Part shown: positions 25,449-33,858 of the stretch, piece after piece
Layout of the letters: each line of letters begins with the position of its first letter
Numbering within the stretch: position 1 is the first letter of the stretch
Origin: a bacterium
Lineage (GTDB): Bacteria > Myxococcota_A > Polyangia > Nannocystales > Nannocystaceae
Assembly: GCA_024742475.1 (NCBI GenBank)
Contig: JANSYI010000002.1
Location: forward strand, 186,001-250,000
Direction of reading: 5' to 3'
DNA length: 64,000 bases
The notes under the pieces: model-generated
What the model saw: only the letters and a program-made list of their open reading frames with translations
What the model was told of the DNA's origin: nothing
Databases searched by the model: none
Program-made: the position numbers and the translations under genes

Positions 25449-25544
25449 TCGTATTGCAATACCCTCCGTAGGTCGCGCCGCGCCCTTCCGTGCTCGCCCC
25501 TCGCTGCAGCTGCGCCAATCGCGAAGCGTGTAAGCTGAGCGTGA

Positions 25545-28439
25545 GTGTCGTCGCAAGACGAGCTGGAGACCGTTCAAGGGAACGACGCCAACCTGGCCGA
25601 CACCGTCGCTGGCGAGAGCGGCTCGGTGCCGATCGATGCCAGCGGCATCCGGCGAGGAGAGTCGGTCGGGCGCTACATCGTGCTCGAACGCCTCGGGGCC
25701 GGAGCGATGGGGGTCGTCCTGGCGGCCTACGATCCCGAGCTCGACCGCAAGGTCGCCATCAAGGTGTTGCGGGGCTCGGGCCGCGACATCGACAGTCGCG
25801 GGGCCAGGCTGCTGCGCGAAGCCAAGGCCCTCGCGCGGCTGGTGCACCCCAACGTCGTCTCGGTCTTCGACGTGGGCACGCACGAGAAGTCGGTCTTCGT
25901 GGCGATGGAGTACATCGAGGGGACGACGCTGCTCGAGACCATGCAGCGCTGGCACGAAGACCCGCCGCGATGGACCACCATCGTCGAGACCTTTCTGCGC
26001 GCTGGGCGAGGACTGGCCGCGGCCCACGACGCCGGTATCGTGCACCGCGACTTCAAGCCGGCCAACGTCATGGTCGCGCACGACGAGCGCGTGATCGTCC
26101 TCGACTTCGGGCTCGCGCAGGAGGGCGAGCTCGAAGCCACCTCCAGCGACGGACGCACGCGCTCGGGCGGCTCGGACGTGCGGCTGACGCAGACCGGGAC
26201 CTTGCTGGGCACCCCGGCATACATGTCTCCCGAGCAGCTGCGTCGCGACGTGGTCGGCCCCGCTTCCGATCAGTTCTCGTTCTGCGTCGCCCTCTACGAG
26301 GCCCTCTGCGGAGTGAGACCGTTCCCAGCCAAGTCACTGCGCGAGCTCGTCGACACCGTCCTCACTCGGCGCGTGGAGACGGTCGATGCCCGCGACGACA
26401 TCCCCGAGCACGTTCGCGAGGCGCTGCTTCGCGGGCTCGCCCTCGACCCGCAGGATCGCTTCGCGACGATGCACGACCTGCTCGCGGCGCTCCGCCCAGC
26501 GCCTGCGCGGCGTGGCATTCCTCGGTGGGCGTTCGCGGCGACCGCCGCCGTAGCGGCCGCGTCGGTGGCAGGTGCCTCTTGGTGGAGAACCCGTAAAGAG
26601 GCGGTGGACTGCAGTCGAGTCGGTAACGCAGCGCTCGCGGTGTGGGGACCCGAGCAGGCTGAACAGCTGCGCGCGCGGTTCGAAGCGCTCGAGGGCTCGT
26701 TTGGTGTCGAGGCCGCGGGCATCGTGACCGGCCATCTCGACGATTACGCGCAGCGGTGGTCCGAGGGACGGACGGCAGCGTGCCGCGCCAACGCCGATGG
26801 CAGCACGGACGAGATCACCCACCTCGCTCAGACCCTCTGCTACGAGCGCAGCCTCGCGGCGCTCGAGGGCTGGGTCTCCCTCGTGCTGACCGCCGATGGG
26901 ACGTTGGTGCAACGCGCCGCAGCCTCGGCCACTCGCCTCCCCAGACTCACACGCTGCGCCTCGAAGGACGTCGAGTTGCACAGACTCCCGTTCTTGGAAG
27001 ACCCGGATCAGCGTGTGCGCTGGCTGGCGATCGACGGCAAGTTCGAGCGCGCGCTCGCCTCGGCCGAGCTCGGTCAGATGCAAGCTGTCGAGCCCTTGAT
27101 TCGTGACGGCCTCGACGAGGCTCGTGCGATGGGCGCAGCCGGACTCGAGAGCCGAGGGCTGATTCAGCTCTCTCGCTACCTGATCAACACCGGCGGAGAC
27201 GAGTCCGAGGCGCTCGCCGCCGCTCGCGAAGCGGTGCTGCGCGCCGAGGTGAGCGGTGAGGATGAGCGGTTGATCAACGCGCTACGGAACGTGGCGTTCA
27301 TCGCAGGAGTTCATGCCGCCGACGAAAAGGAGGCCTCGGCCTCACTCGATCGGCTCGACGCGGTGATCGCCCGCGCTGGCGACGATCCGCGACTGCGCAA
27401 GGTTGCGTTGAGCCTACGCGCACGCACCAAGCAGCGAGCAAGACGATGGGAGGAGGCGCTCGAGATCTTTCGAGAGGCCGCGGCGATGATCGAGACCGAA
27501 GGGGTCCCCCCTACCGACGACGACATCAGCACGCTCGCGCAGATGGTGACGACTGCATCGCACCTCGGGCACCTCGACGAGGCGGAGGCGGCGGCCCGAC
27601 GAGCGCTGCAGCTCAGCGCGGAGCTGCTGGGTGAAAGCCACCCACGTCGCGCCATGGTCGAGACGGCGTTCGGCTCGGTGGAGGCCCTGCGAGGCAACCC
27701 CGCCGAGGCGGCGGCCGCCTACCGCCGCGCGGAGGCCATCATGTTGAAGCGCCTGCCTCCGGGTCACCGCAACCTGCCGGCCGTCCGCAACGAGCTCGGC
27801 AAGGCCCTACGCGCCCAAGGCCGCCTCGGGGAGGCGCTCGCCACATTCGAGAGGGCGCTCGCCCAGATGATCGAAGCCAGCGGCCCCAGACACCCTGACG
27901 TCGCGTCGATACACACCAACCTTGGCCTGCTCCTCGCGGACCTCGAGCGACTTGACGAAGCACGCGAGCACCTCCGCGACGCCCTCGACATTCGCCTCGC
28001 ACACTCCGGTCCGGACGCCTCCGCGACCTTCTACGCGGCCATCAACCTCGGCGAGATCCTCGTGGCCCAAGGGGCCCTCGATGAGGCCGAAGGCCTCTAC
28101 GCCCGCGCTGACCGCTGGCGCCAGGCCGCGGGCGGCGACGATGACCCGCTGCGCAGCGAGGTGCTCAAGGGGCGCGGCGAGATCGCGTTGGCGCGCGGCG
28201 CCTTCGACGACGCCATCGATCTGCTCACCCGCGCGCTCACCAAACTCCCCGAGGACACCGAGGCGTTCATCCGCGCCCAGACCCACTTCTCGCTGGCCAA
28301 GGCCCAGTGGGGCGCAGGCCAACACGACACAGCGCGCACCTCGGCCGCGGCGGGCATCGAGCTGTGGCGCGACGATCCTCGAGCAGCGACGACGGGCCTG
28401 CCCGAAGCCCAAGCGTGGTTGGCCAACCGCGCCAAGTGA
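25545..28439 (+). CDS. Ser/Thr protein kinase with C-terminal TPR repeats
   Basis: A 964-aa product from GTG 25545 (TAAGCT 8 nt upstream; no Shine-Dalgarno). Hanks-type kinase domain at about 43-310: glycine loop LGAGAMGVVLAA (50-61), VAIK Lys73, HRDFKPANVM (167-176; catalytic Asp169), DFG (187-189), GTPAYMSPEQLR. One membrane segment follows near 325-345 (WAFAATAAVAAASVAGASW), so the kinase is cytosolic and the C-terminal ~600 aa are extracytoplasmic if the topology holds. That part contains several TPRs with the kinesin-light-chain-like spacing (ALATFERALAQMIEASGPRHPDVA and similar). This kinase-TPR architecture is common in myxobacteria; the signal is unknown. Confidence 0.92.
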   Translation: MSSQDELETVQGNDANLADTVAGESGSVPIDASGIRRGESVGRYIVLERLGAGAMGVVLAAYDPELDRKVAIKVLRGSGRDIDSRGARLLREAKALARLVHPNVVSVFDVGTHEKSVFVAMEYIEGTTLLETMQRWHEDPPRWTTIVETFLRAGRGLAAAHDAGIVHRDFKPANVMVAHDERVIVLDFGLAQEGELEATSSDGRTRSGGSDVRLTQTGTLLGTPAYMSPEQLRRDVVGPASDQFSFCVALYEALCGVRPFPAKSLRELVDTVLTRRVETVDARDDIPEHVREALLRGLALDPQDRFATMHDLLAALRPAPARRGIPRWAFAATAAVAAASVAGASWWRTRKEAVDCSRVGNAALAVWGPEQAEQLRARFEALEGSFGVEAAGIVTGHLDDYAQRWSEGRTAACRANADGSTDEITHLAQTLCYERSLAALEGWVSLVLTADGTLVQRAAASATRLPRLTRCASKDVELHRLPFLEDPDQRVRWLAIDGKFERALASAELGQMQAVEPLIRDGLDEARAMGAAGLESRGLIQLSRYLINTGGDESEALAAAREAVLRAEVSGEDERLINALRNVAFIAGVHAADEKEASASLDRLDAVIARAGDDPRLRKVALSLRARTKQRARRWEEALEIFREAAAMIETEGVPPTDDDISTLAQMVTTASHLGHLDEAEAAARRALQLSAELLGESHPRRAMVETAFGSVEALRGNPAEAAAAYRRAEAIMLKRLPPGHRNLPAVRNELGKALRAQGRLGEALATFERALAQMIEASGPRHPDVASIHTNLGLLLADLERLDEAREHLRDALDIRLAHSGPDASATFYAAINLGEILVAQGALDEAEGLYARADRWRQAAGGDDDPLRSEVLKGRGEIALARGAFDDAIDLLTRALTKLPEDTEAFIRAQTHFSLAKAQWGAGQHDTARTSAAAGIELWRDDPRAATTGLPEAQAWLANRAK

Positions 28440-28458
28440 GCTCGACCCTACGCCCGCC

Positions 28459-30807
28459 TCAGCGCCCGGGACCGGGCTGCGTATCGGTGTAGCGCATGAC
28501 GCCGCCGCGCATGCTGACGTTGCGCCACTCGACGACCTGCCCGGGCGTGATCGTGTCGTCGGGCATGAACGAGGTGCCGTGATACTTGGGGCCGTAGCCG
28601 GGCCCGAGGTGCCGCGCGCTGAAGTCGAGCTCGACGCGCGTCTCGATCACGGCGATCACGTACTCGTAGTCGCCCTCGCGGTGCTGCAGAACCTTGAGAA
28701 ACTCTTCGGCCGACTCGAGCCGCGTCGCGACGACCTTGCCGCCGTCGGGGTTGGGGGCGCCGGGATTCGTGCCGACCGATCGACCTGACTGCAGCATTCG
28801 CGCCTCCCCGACGCCCATCGCACGGTAGTAGATGTAGCCGCCGCTGGGGCTACGCTCGGCCCTGGGCACGGTCGCGGCTGCGATCGACGCTGGCACCCTC
28901 GCAGGAGGCTCGATCGCGGGGGCGTCGCCCTGCTCGATGCGCTCGACCTTGCGGACGCGGACTCGAGCGGTCGAGCCGTCGGGGAAGTCGACCGCCACCG
29001 TGTTCGAGCTGGCGTCGAGGCGAGAAATCACCCCTTCGATCGGGGCCTCGCCCTCACTCGCAGCGACGCGAACGCGCGAGCCGACGCGGGCTGGGCCATC
29101 GGCGGACCCCATGGCGATCTGAACGTTGGTGGCTTGGGGCCCACGTGCCGCAAACCTCGACGCGATGCTTCGCGCGCCGGCGTTGCCAGCCACCTCGAGC
29201 GCCGCCCCGAACAACAAGAGGGCCACGGTGTTGGGCGAACGCCACGTGTCCGGGTTGACCGCAGACGCGAGCACGGCTCCGCTCGCCGCGACGCTCTGCA
29301 CGCGGAGCGTCCTCGCGAGCGTGCTCAGATTGCCCGCGCCGCCGACCCTGGACATCAACCCCGCGGTCGCGACGTCGATCACCAGCGCACCGTAGGCGCC
29401 GCGCAGACGATCGGCGCTGAGCTCGAGCGTCTGCGCCGACGTCGCTCCGATTGCGTAGCCCGCTTGCGCCTCGCGGTAGTCGCCGCTGCGCTCGATGATG
29501 TTCGCGGCACCGACCGCGACACCGAAGCCCGCGGTCACCAGCGTCGCGGACACGGCGGAGAGCGTGCCCAACGAGACCGCCCCGATCACCAGGCCGAGCA
29601 CGACCAACCCCGCTGTACGCATCGTTTGTTGCTGGCGGCGACGGCCGTCCCAGCGCGCGCCAGCCTGCACGAGGCGCTCGGATCTGAGGTTGGTGTTGCC
29701 GCTGATCTGCGGCGGAACTCCGCGAAGGTTGGGGAGCTCAGCCGCCGCGTACACGCTGGCGGCGACGTCGGGAAACTTGGCGAGCAACCCGAAGGTCTGA
29801 TCGATGCCCGGCTGCGGGTTGTTGTCGGTCCCGCGGTAGCGGACGCGGACCTCCCGGCGCAGCTCGACCAGGCGACGGTACAGCCTGCATCCGGACAGGT
29901 GCAGCGAGCCGACGACCTCGCGGTTGGTCGGCGCGCCGCTGAGCTGCATACCCGGCGTGCGCCGACCTCGGTACCCGGTGAGCTCCCGCTCGGCGACCTC
30001 GTTGGCTTGGCGCTCGTTCCCTCCGAGACTTCGCACCACCTCACGAATCATGTCCCGCCGCTTGTTCGGCGCGTCACGGGCGGTGAGCGCGTCGAGGCGA
30101 CCACGCTGATCATCGGACGCCGCAATCGCCTCGAGCGTCCGACGGAGCGAGCGTTCGAAGCGGTTGCGGTCGGAGTTGCGGCCGCAGCCGATCTCGGTGA
30201 GCGTGCGCTGCGTGTCTCGAATGAGGCTCTCGAGCAGCTCGGTGGCCTGCGCGTACACCTGCGCCACCACGGGGTTGAGTGGCACGGGCACGGCCTCGGG
30301 CGGCAGATGCTCGCGACGCTCCCGTCGCTGAAGCCGGCGATCGCCCGCGTCGGCCTGCACCCGCGGATCGCGAGGCGGAGGCGGACTCTGCACGAGGCTC
30401 GGCCTGTCGGAGGCGACCATGTTCCGCTGCGCGCGGGTGAGCGGGATGCGAGGCCGGCGTGCAGCGCTGCCGCGCTCGCGGCTGACGACGAAGCGATCGA
30501 GCGCCGTGAGCACCTGGGTCCCGGCCATCCCGTCGACGACGAAGCCGTTGCGCTGCTGGTAGGTCCGAACGGCTCGGACCACCTCGCCCTGGTAGTCGCC
30601 ATCGGGCTGCCCGCCCGGGAACGAGTTCGTCAGCGCAAATCCGCGCATCCTCAGAGCGCGCTGCAGGATGCGGACGCCGTCTCCGCGGGATCCGCGCGCG
30701 AGAGGATGGCCGCCCGAAGCGGCGTCTTGCAGCTCTTGGCACCCGCGCATGAGCCGAGATACGAGGGGCCCCGAAGCCGACTGCGCTTTTGCGTATCCCA
30801 CAGACAC
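28459..30807 (-). CDS. Large peptidoglycan-binding-domain protein, toxin-like C-terminus
   Basis: A 782-aa product from GTG 30807. There is no signal peptide. Residues 35-105 are a PG_binding_1 domain (RGDGVRILQRALRMRGF, DGMAGTQVLTALDRF). A charged helical region follows, then hydrophobic, Gly-rich helices at about 400-540 (GLVVLGLVIGAVSLGTLSAV) that could insert into membranes. A small KOW/Tudor-like barrel lies near 580-640 (ARVGSRVRVAASEGEAPIEG, VDFPDGSTARVRVRKVERI). The last ~120 aa begin GGYIYYRAMGVGEARMLQSG and contain VIETRVELDFSARHLG and VVEWRNVSMRGG. The build (wall-binding, central, variable catalytic end) resembles secreted polymorphic toxins or eCIS/T6SS cargo; the C-terminus could be an ADP-ribosyltransferase-like fold, which is speculation. 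No immunity gene is obvious. Confidence 0.75.
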   Translation of the reverse strand: MSVGYAKAQSASGPLVSRLMRGCQELQDAASGGHPLARGSRGDGVRILQRALRMRGFALTNSFPGGQPDGDYQGEVVRAVRTYQQRNGFVVDGMAGTQVLTALDRFVVSRERGSAARRPRIPLTRAQRNMVASDRPSLVQSPPPPRDPRVQADAGDRRLQRRERREHLPPEAVPVPLNPVVAQVYAQATELLESLIRDTQRTLTEIGCGRNSDRNRFERSLRRTLEAIAASDDQRGRLDALTARDAPNKRRDMIREVVRSLGGNERQANEVAERELTGYRGRRTPGMQLSGAPTNREVVGSLHLSGCRLYRRLVELRREVRVRYRGTDNNPQPGIDQTFGLLAKFPDVAASVYAAAELPNLRGVPPQISGNTNLRSERLVQAGARWDGRRRQQQTMRTAGLVVLGLVIGAVSLGTLSAVSATLVTAGFGVAVGAANIIERSGDYREAQAGYAIGATSAQTLELSADRLRGAYGALVIDVATAGLMSRVGGAGNLSTLARTLRVQSVAASGAVLASAVNPDTWRSPNTVALLLFGAALEVAGNAGARSIASRFAARGPQATNVQIAMGSADGPARVGSRVRVAASEGEAPIEGVISRLDASSNTVAVDFPDGSTARVRVRKVERIEQGDAPAIEPPARVPASIAAATVPRAERSPSGGYIYYRAMGVGEARMLQSGRSVGTNPGAPNPDGGKVVATRLESAEEFLKVLQHREGDYEYVIAVIETRVELDFSARHLGPGYGPKYHGTSFMPDDTITPGQVVEWRNVSMRGGVMRYTDTQPGPGR

Positions 30808-30846
30808 TTACAGACGGTTACATACCCCGAGTATTCACCCGAGCGC

Positions 30847-32178
30847 TCACTGCGTGCACAGGCCCGACTCGCTGCGCGCGAACGCGATGTGCCGGATGCG
30901 ATGGCTCGGCTCGAACGTCCCGGCGCTCAGCACGTCCCAGCTGATCCCGTCGGCGCTTCGGTAGAACTCTTGGCGGTCGTACCAGTTTTGCCAGCCGCCG
31001 CGCACGGCCACGAACACGCCCGCGTCAGGGTCGACCGCGACGGTACCGAAGCCGAGCGCGGGCGTGATCGCCTGCTCGGTCCACGCAAGGCCATCCTCGC
31101 TGGTGAGCGCTCGGCCATCACCCCACCACCAGAACCGCTGGCCGTCGAACACGCCTGGTCCGCCATCGCCCACCCCTGCCTGCACGTCCCACGTCTGGCC
31201 GCCGTCGCTCGAGGTGCAGACGTCGCCTTCGCGGCCGAGCAGAACGATCACCTCGTCGGATGAGAGGATGCCCTGGTTGTTCTGCAGGCACGCCTCCGGA
31301 CGCTGCGCGGGTCGCCACCAGCTCCCGCCCTCGTCGGAGCTGAGCAGGATGTCGCGGTTGTCTCCACTGGTGGCGATCGCGACGAAGTGGCCCCCTTGGG
31401 CGGGCGCGAACGCCAGCTGCCGCAGGTTGTAGATCGTCTCGCCATTGGCGGCCTCGAAGTCGGCCGGCGCAGCCTCGACCCAAGTGGCGCCGCCGTCCGT
31501 CGACACCTGCGGCTGGCGGCTCCCGACCATGAAGGTGCCGTTGCCGTAGGCGAGCCCGCCGAAGGTCGTGCCCTCGATGACCGTCTCCCACGCCGCGCCG
31601 TCCTGGCTGCGGCGCACCGAGCCCGGAGGTCCCCACCCCCAGGTGGCCACCCACCAGCCCTCGCCATACGCGAGACCCTGCGCGGCCCCGGGGTGGTGGT
31701 CACAGTCGCAACTGCTGCCGGTCGTCTCGCACGCGTCCCCGTTCATGAACTGACAGCCCGACGCATCGTCGTAGCAGGTGACGGGCTGAACCTCGCCGCA
31801 CACGAGCGGGTCGCCCTCGAGATCGTAGGCGCGGTTGCCCGTCCACGACTCTCCCGCATCGCAGCTGTACGTCGTGCGACCCACGTCGCCGGCCGCGACG
31901 AACACCGGAGTCCCCCTCGACGTCGCCCCCGTGGACGATGCGTCGGCGCTCGACTCACTGCCCGTGTCATCGCCGCCCGTCGTCGTTGACGTCGCGCCCG
32001 TGCTCGCCCCCATCGACGTGGACCCCGACCCACTCGGGTCCGCGCTCGAACCTTCCGCGCTTGCGCCCGAAGACGCCTCGGCTCCCGTCGTCGCTCCAGA
32101 TTCGCTCGACGCCTCGCCGCCGCCGCACGCCACGAGGAGGGCCAGCGCGATCAGCCCGATCGGTTTCGTATGTCCCAC
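30847..32178 (-). CDS. Asp-box (BNR/VPS10-like) propeller lipoprotein
   Basis: A 443-aa product from GTG 32178, with TATCGT 6 nt upstream. The lipobox is LLVAC (Cys18), and an S/T/G/D linker runs to about 90. The rest carries at least six Asp-box-like motifs S-x-D-x-G-x-x-W: SQDGAAW, STDGGATW, SSDEGGSW, SSDGGQTW, SEDGLAW, SADGISW. These mark beta-propellers of the sialidase/VPS10/photosystem-assembly type; they are structural and do not show sialidase activity. A Cys cluster (CDAGESW, CETTGSSCDC) may be disulphide-bonded. Probably a surface binding protein. Confidence 0.87.
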   Translation of the reverse strand: MGHTKPIGLIALALLVACGGGEASSESGATTGAEASSGASAEGSSADPSGSGSTSMGASTGATSTTTGGDDTGSESSADASSTGATSRGTPVFVAAGDVGRTTYSCDAGESWTGNRAYDLEGDPLVCGEVQPVTCYDDASGCQFMNGDACETTGSSCDCDHHPGAAQGLAYGEGWWVATWGWGPPGSVRRSQDGAAWETVIEGTTFGGLAYGNGTFMVGSRQPQVSTDGGATWVEAAPADFEAANGETIYNLRQLAFAPAQGGHFVAIATSGDNRDILLSSDEGGSWWRPAQRPEACLQNNQGILSSDEVIVLLGREGDVCTSSDGGQTWDVQAGVGDGGPGVFDGQRFWWWGDGRALTSEDGLAWTEQAITPALGFGTVAVDPDAGVFVAVRGGWQNWYDRQEFYRSADGISWDVLSAGTFEPSHRIRHIAFARSESGLCTQ

Positions 32179-32267
32179 CCCGCAACGATACGGGCACGGC
32201 CTCGCACCGTCGATCCGCCCAACCGAGGAACCTTGGTGGTCCGCGGCACGTTCACGGCGCGCCCGCG

Positions 32268-33824
32268 TCAGCCGGGCTTCGCTTCGGGGGCGTCGGCGGG
32301 CTTCTCGGGCTCGTCCGGCGCGCCCGTGGGCGCCTTCGCGTCGGCGGGCTCGGCATCGCCCGTGGCGTCCGTCCGCGAGGGACCGCCGCGCTTGGGCTTG
32401 GACGCGCCCTGCGGGTTGCCCTTGCCCTCGTCGATCTGCTTCTGAGCGAACGCCAGCGCGTCGCCTTGGAGCCGCTCGAGTCGCAGCGGCACCCGCAACT
32501 TGCCGCCGAGCACATCGGGGCTCCAGTACTCCCACACGACCTCTCCCTCGGGCGTCACCTCGAAGGCCCGACCCCGCTGCGAGCTCACCACCAGCGTTCC
32601 GCCGCTGGGCAGGCGCTGAGAGAGGCCGCGGATGTTGGAGAAGAAGTCCTCGTCCTTGTACTCCCACACGATCTTCTCGGTGGTGGGGTCGACCTCGAGC
32701 ACGCGTGAGTAGCGACGCTGCTTGCCGTTGTCGAACACCAGCAGGTTGCCGTTGTCGATCTGCTCGGGGTCGTGCTGCTTCTGCAGCTCGTCGGCTCCCC
32801 AATGCCACTTGGGCGCGAACGTCTCCTTGTCGAGCACGAAGACCATGTTCATCTCGCGCACCGAGGTGATGATGTCGCCCTCGTTCATCACGCCCTCGAT
32901 GGTCTTGGTCGCGAAGTTGAGGGTGTTGGCGTGGAACAGGTCCCGCCCGAAGAGCACGCGACCTTCTTCTTCGTCGAACCCGTCCTCATCTTCGTCGTGC
33001 GCGAGCCCGCCCTTGGGTGCGTGCTTGCTCAGCCGCCCCGAGATGTGCGCGTCGAGCTCGGGCAGGTCGTGCAGCAGGTCGAACAGCCACAGCTCCTTCT
33101 CCACGGAGCCATCGGGCCCGAGGATGACGATGCCGTTGTCGAGCAGGTCGAACTTCTGGTCCTTGAACGTCACGTGCCGGCCGTGCTCGACCAAGGCGTA
33201 GATCTTGCCGTCGGGCGCGAAGTTGAAGTCGTGGTGGAACCCCTTCTTCACGGACCACACGGTGTTGGAGTCCCAGTCGAGCTTCACGAACCCGCTGCGC
33301 GCGTTGACGGCGTAGAGGTTGCCCTCGGCGTCCATCTTGGCCATCGCCCAGCCGCGCTTGGGGTCGGGCACGAAGTCCGTGCTCCACGCGTGCAAGATCT
33401 CGCCCGCGTTGTTGATGATTCGCGCTTCGCGAAGCACCTTGCCGCCGGCGGCCTTGCGATACTTCCGCCCCCACGCGCACGGGTTGTAGAGCGAGAGCCC
33501 TTGGTGCGCGCGAGACTCGTCGTTGATCGTGGTCCCAACCTTGCCCTTGTCCTTCTCGGCGATGTCGACCGCTCCGATGTAGCCGAGCGACTCGAGGTTG
33601 CCGCCCTTCTTGCTGCCTCGCCGACCGCGACGACCCTTGCGGCCCTTACGGCCCTTGCGGCCCTTCTTGGAGGCCTTGCCGTCGCCACCATCTTCATCGT
33701 CGGCGGACGACGACGAGCTTTCGTCGCCGGAGCCGGAGAGCTTGACGGTGCCCGAAGCGAACAACACCGCAATCACGCCGCCAACAGCGGCAGCACCGAT
33801 CAGACCAGATTTGACGGCCGACAT
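32268..33824 (-). CDS. Arylsulfotransferase (ASST)-like membrane-anchored protein
   Basis: A 518-aa product from ATG 33824. An N-terminal membrane anchor (LIGAAAVGGVIAVLFASG), then an acidic Ser stretch and a strongly basic Lys/Arg/Gly stretch (about 55-80), then LESLGYIG. The propeller domain has the arylsulfotransferase pattern: RIINNAGEILHAWSTD, MDAEGNLYAVNARSG, KKGFHHDFNFAPDGKIYAL, FHANTLNF, SVREMNMVFVLDKET, HDPEQIDNGNLLVFDNG and GGTLVVSSQRGRAFEV. Family members move sulfate between phenols through a His intermediate, and the HHDF and FHAN histidines are candidates. The Pro/Ala/Lys-rich tail is unusual. The SUV3-like gene ends 34 bp upstream, so they may share a transcript. Confidence 0.82.
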   Translation of the reverse strand: MSAVKSGLIGAAAVGGVIAVLFASGTVKLSGSGDESSSSSADDEDGGDGKASKKGRKGRKGRKGRRGRRGSKKGGNLESLGYIGAVDIAEKDKGKVGTTINDESRAHQGLSLYNPCAWGRKYRKAAGGKVLREARIINNAGEILHAWSTDFVPDPKRGWAMAKMDAEGNLYAVNARSGFVKLDWDSNTVWSVKKGFHHDFNFAPDGKIYALVEHGRHVTFKDQKFDLLDNGIVILGPDGSVEKELWLFDLLHDLPELDAHISGRLSKHAPKGGLAHDEDEDGFDEEEGRVLFGRDLFHANTLNFATKTIEGVMNEGDIITSVREMNMVFVLDKETFAPKWHWGADELQKQHDPEQIDNGNLLVFDNGKQRRYSRVLEVDPTTEKIVWEYKDEDFFSNIRGLSQRLPSGGTLVVSSQRGRAFEVTPEGEVVWEYWSPDVLGGKLRVPLRLERLQGDALAFAQKQIDEGKGNPQGASKPKRGGPSRTDATGDAEPADAKAPTGAPDEPEKPADAPEAKPG

Positions 33825-33858
33825 GAGGGGGCCACGATGCGTCGGCCTCCGAGCAGCG

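Noticed and set aside
29134..31263. 709-codon open frame on the + strand
   Set aside because: Antisense across the peptidoglycan-binding protein and the Asp-box lipoprotein; Arg/His/Leu-rich shadow.
30847..32178. Sialidase activity for the Asp-box lipoprotein
   Set aside because: Asp-box motifs only mark a propeller; the Arg triad and Tyr/Glu of sialidases are not evident.
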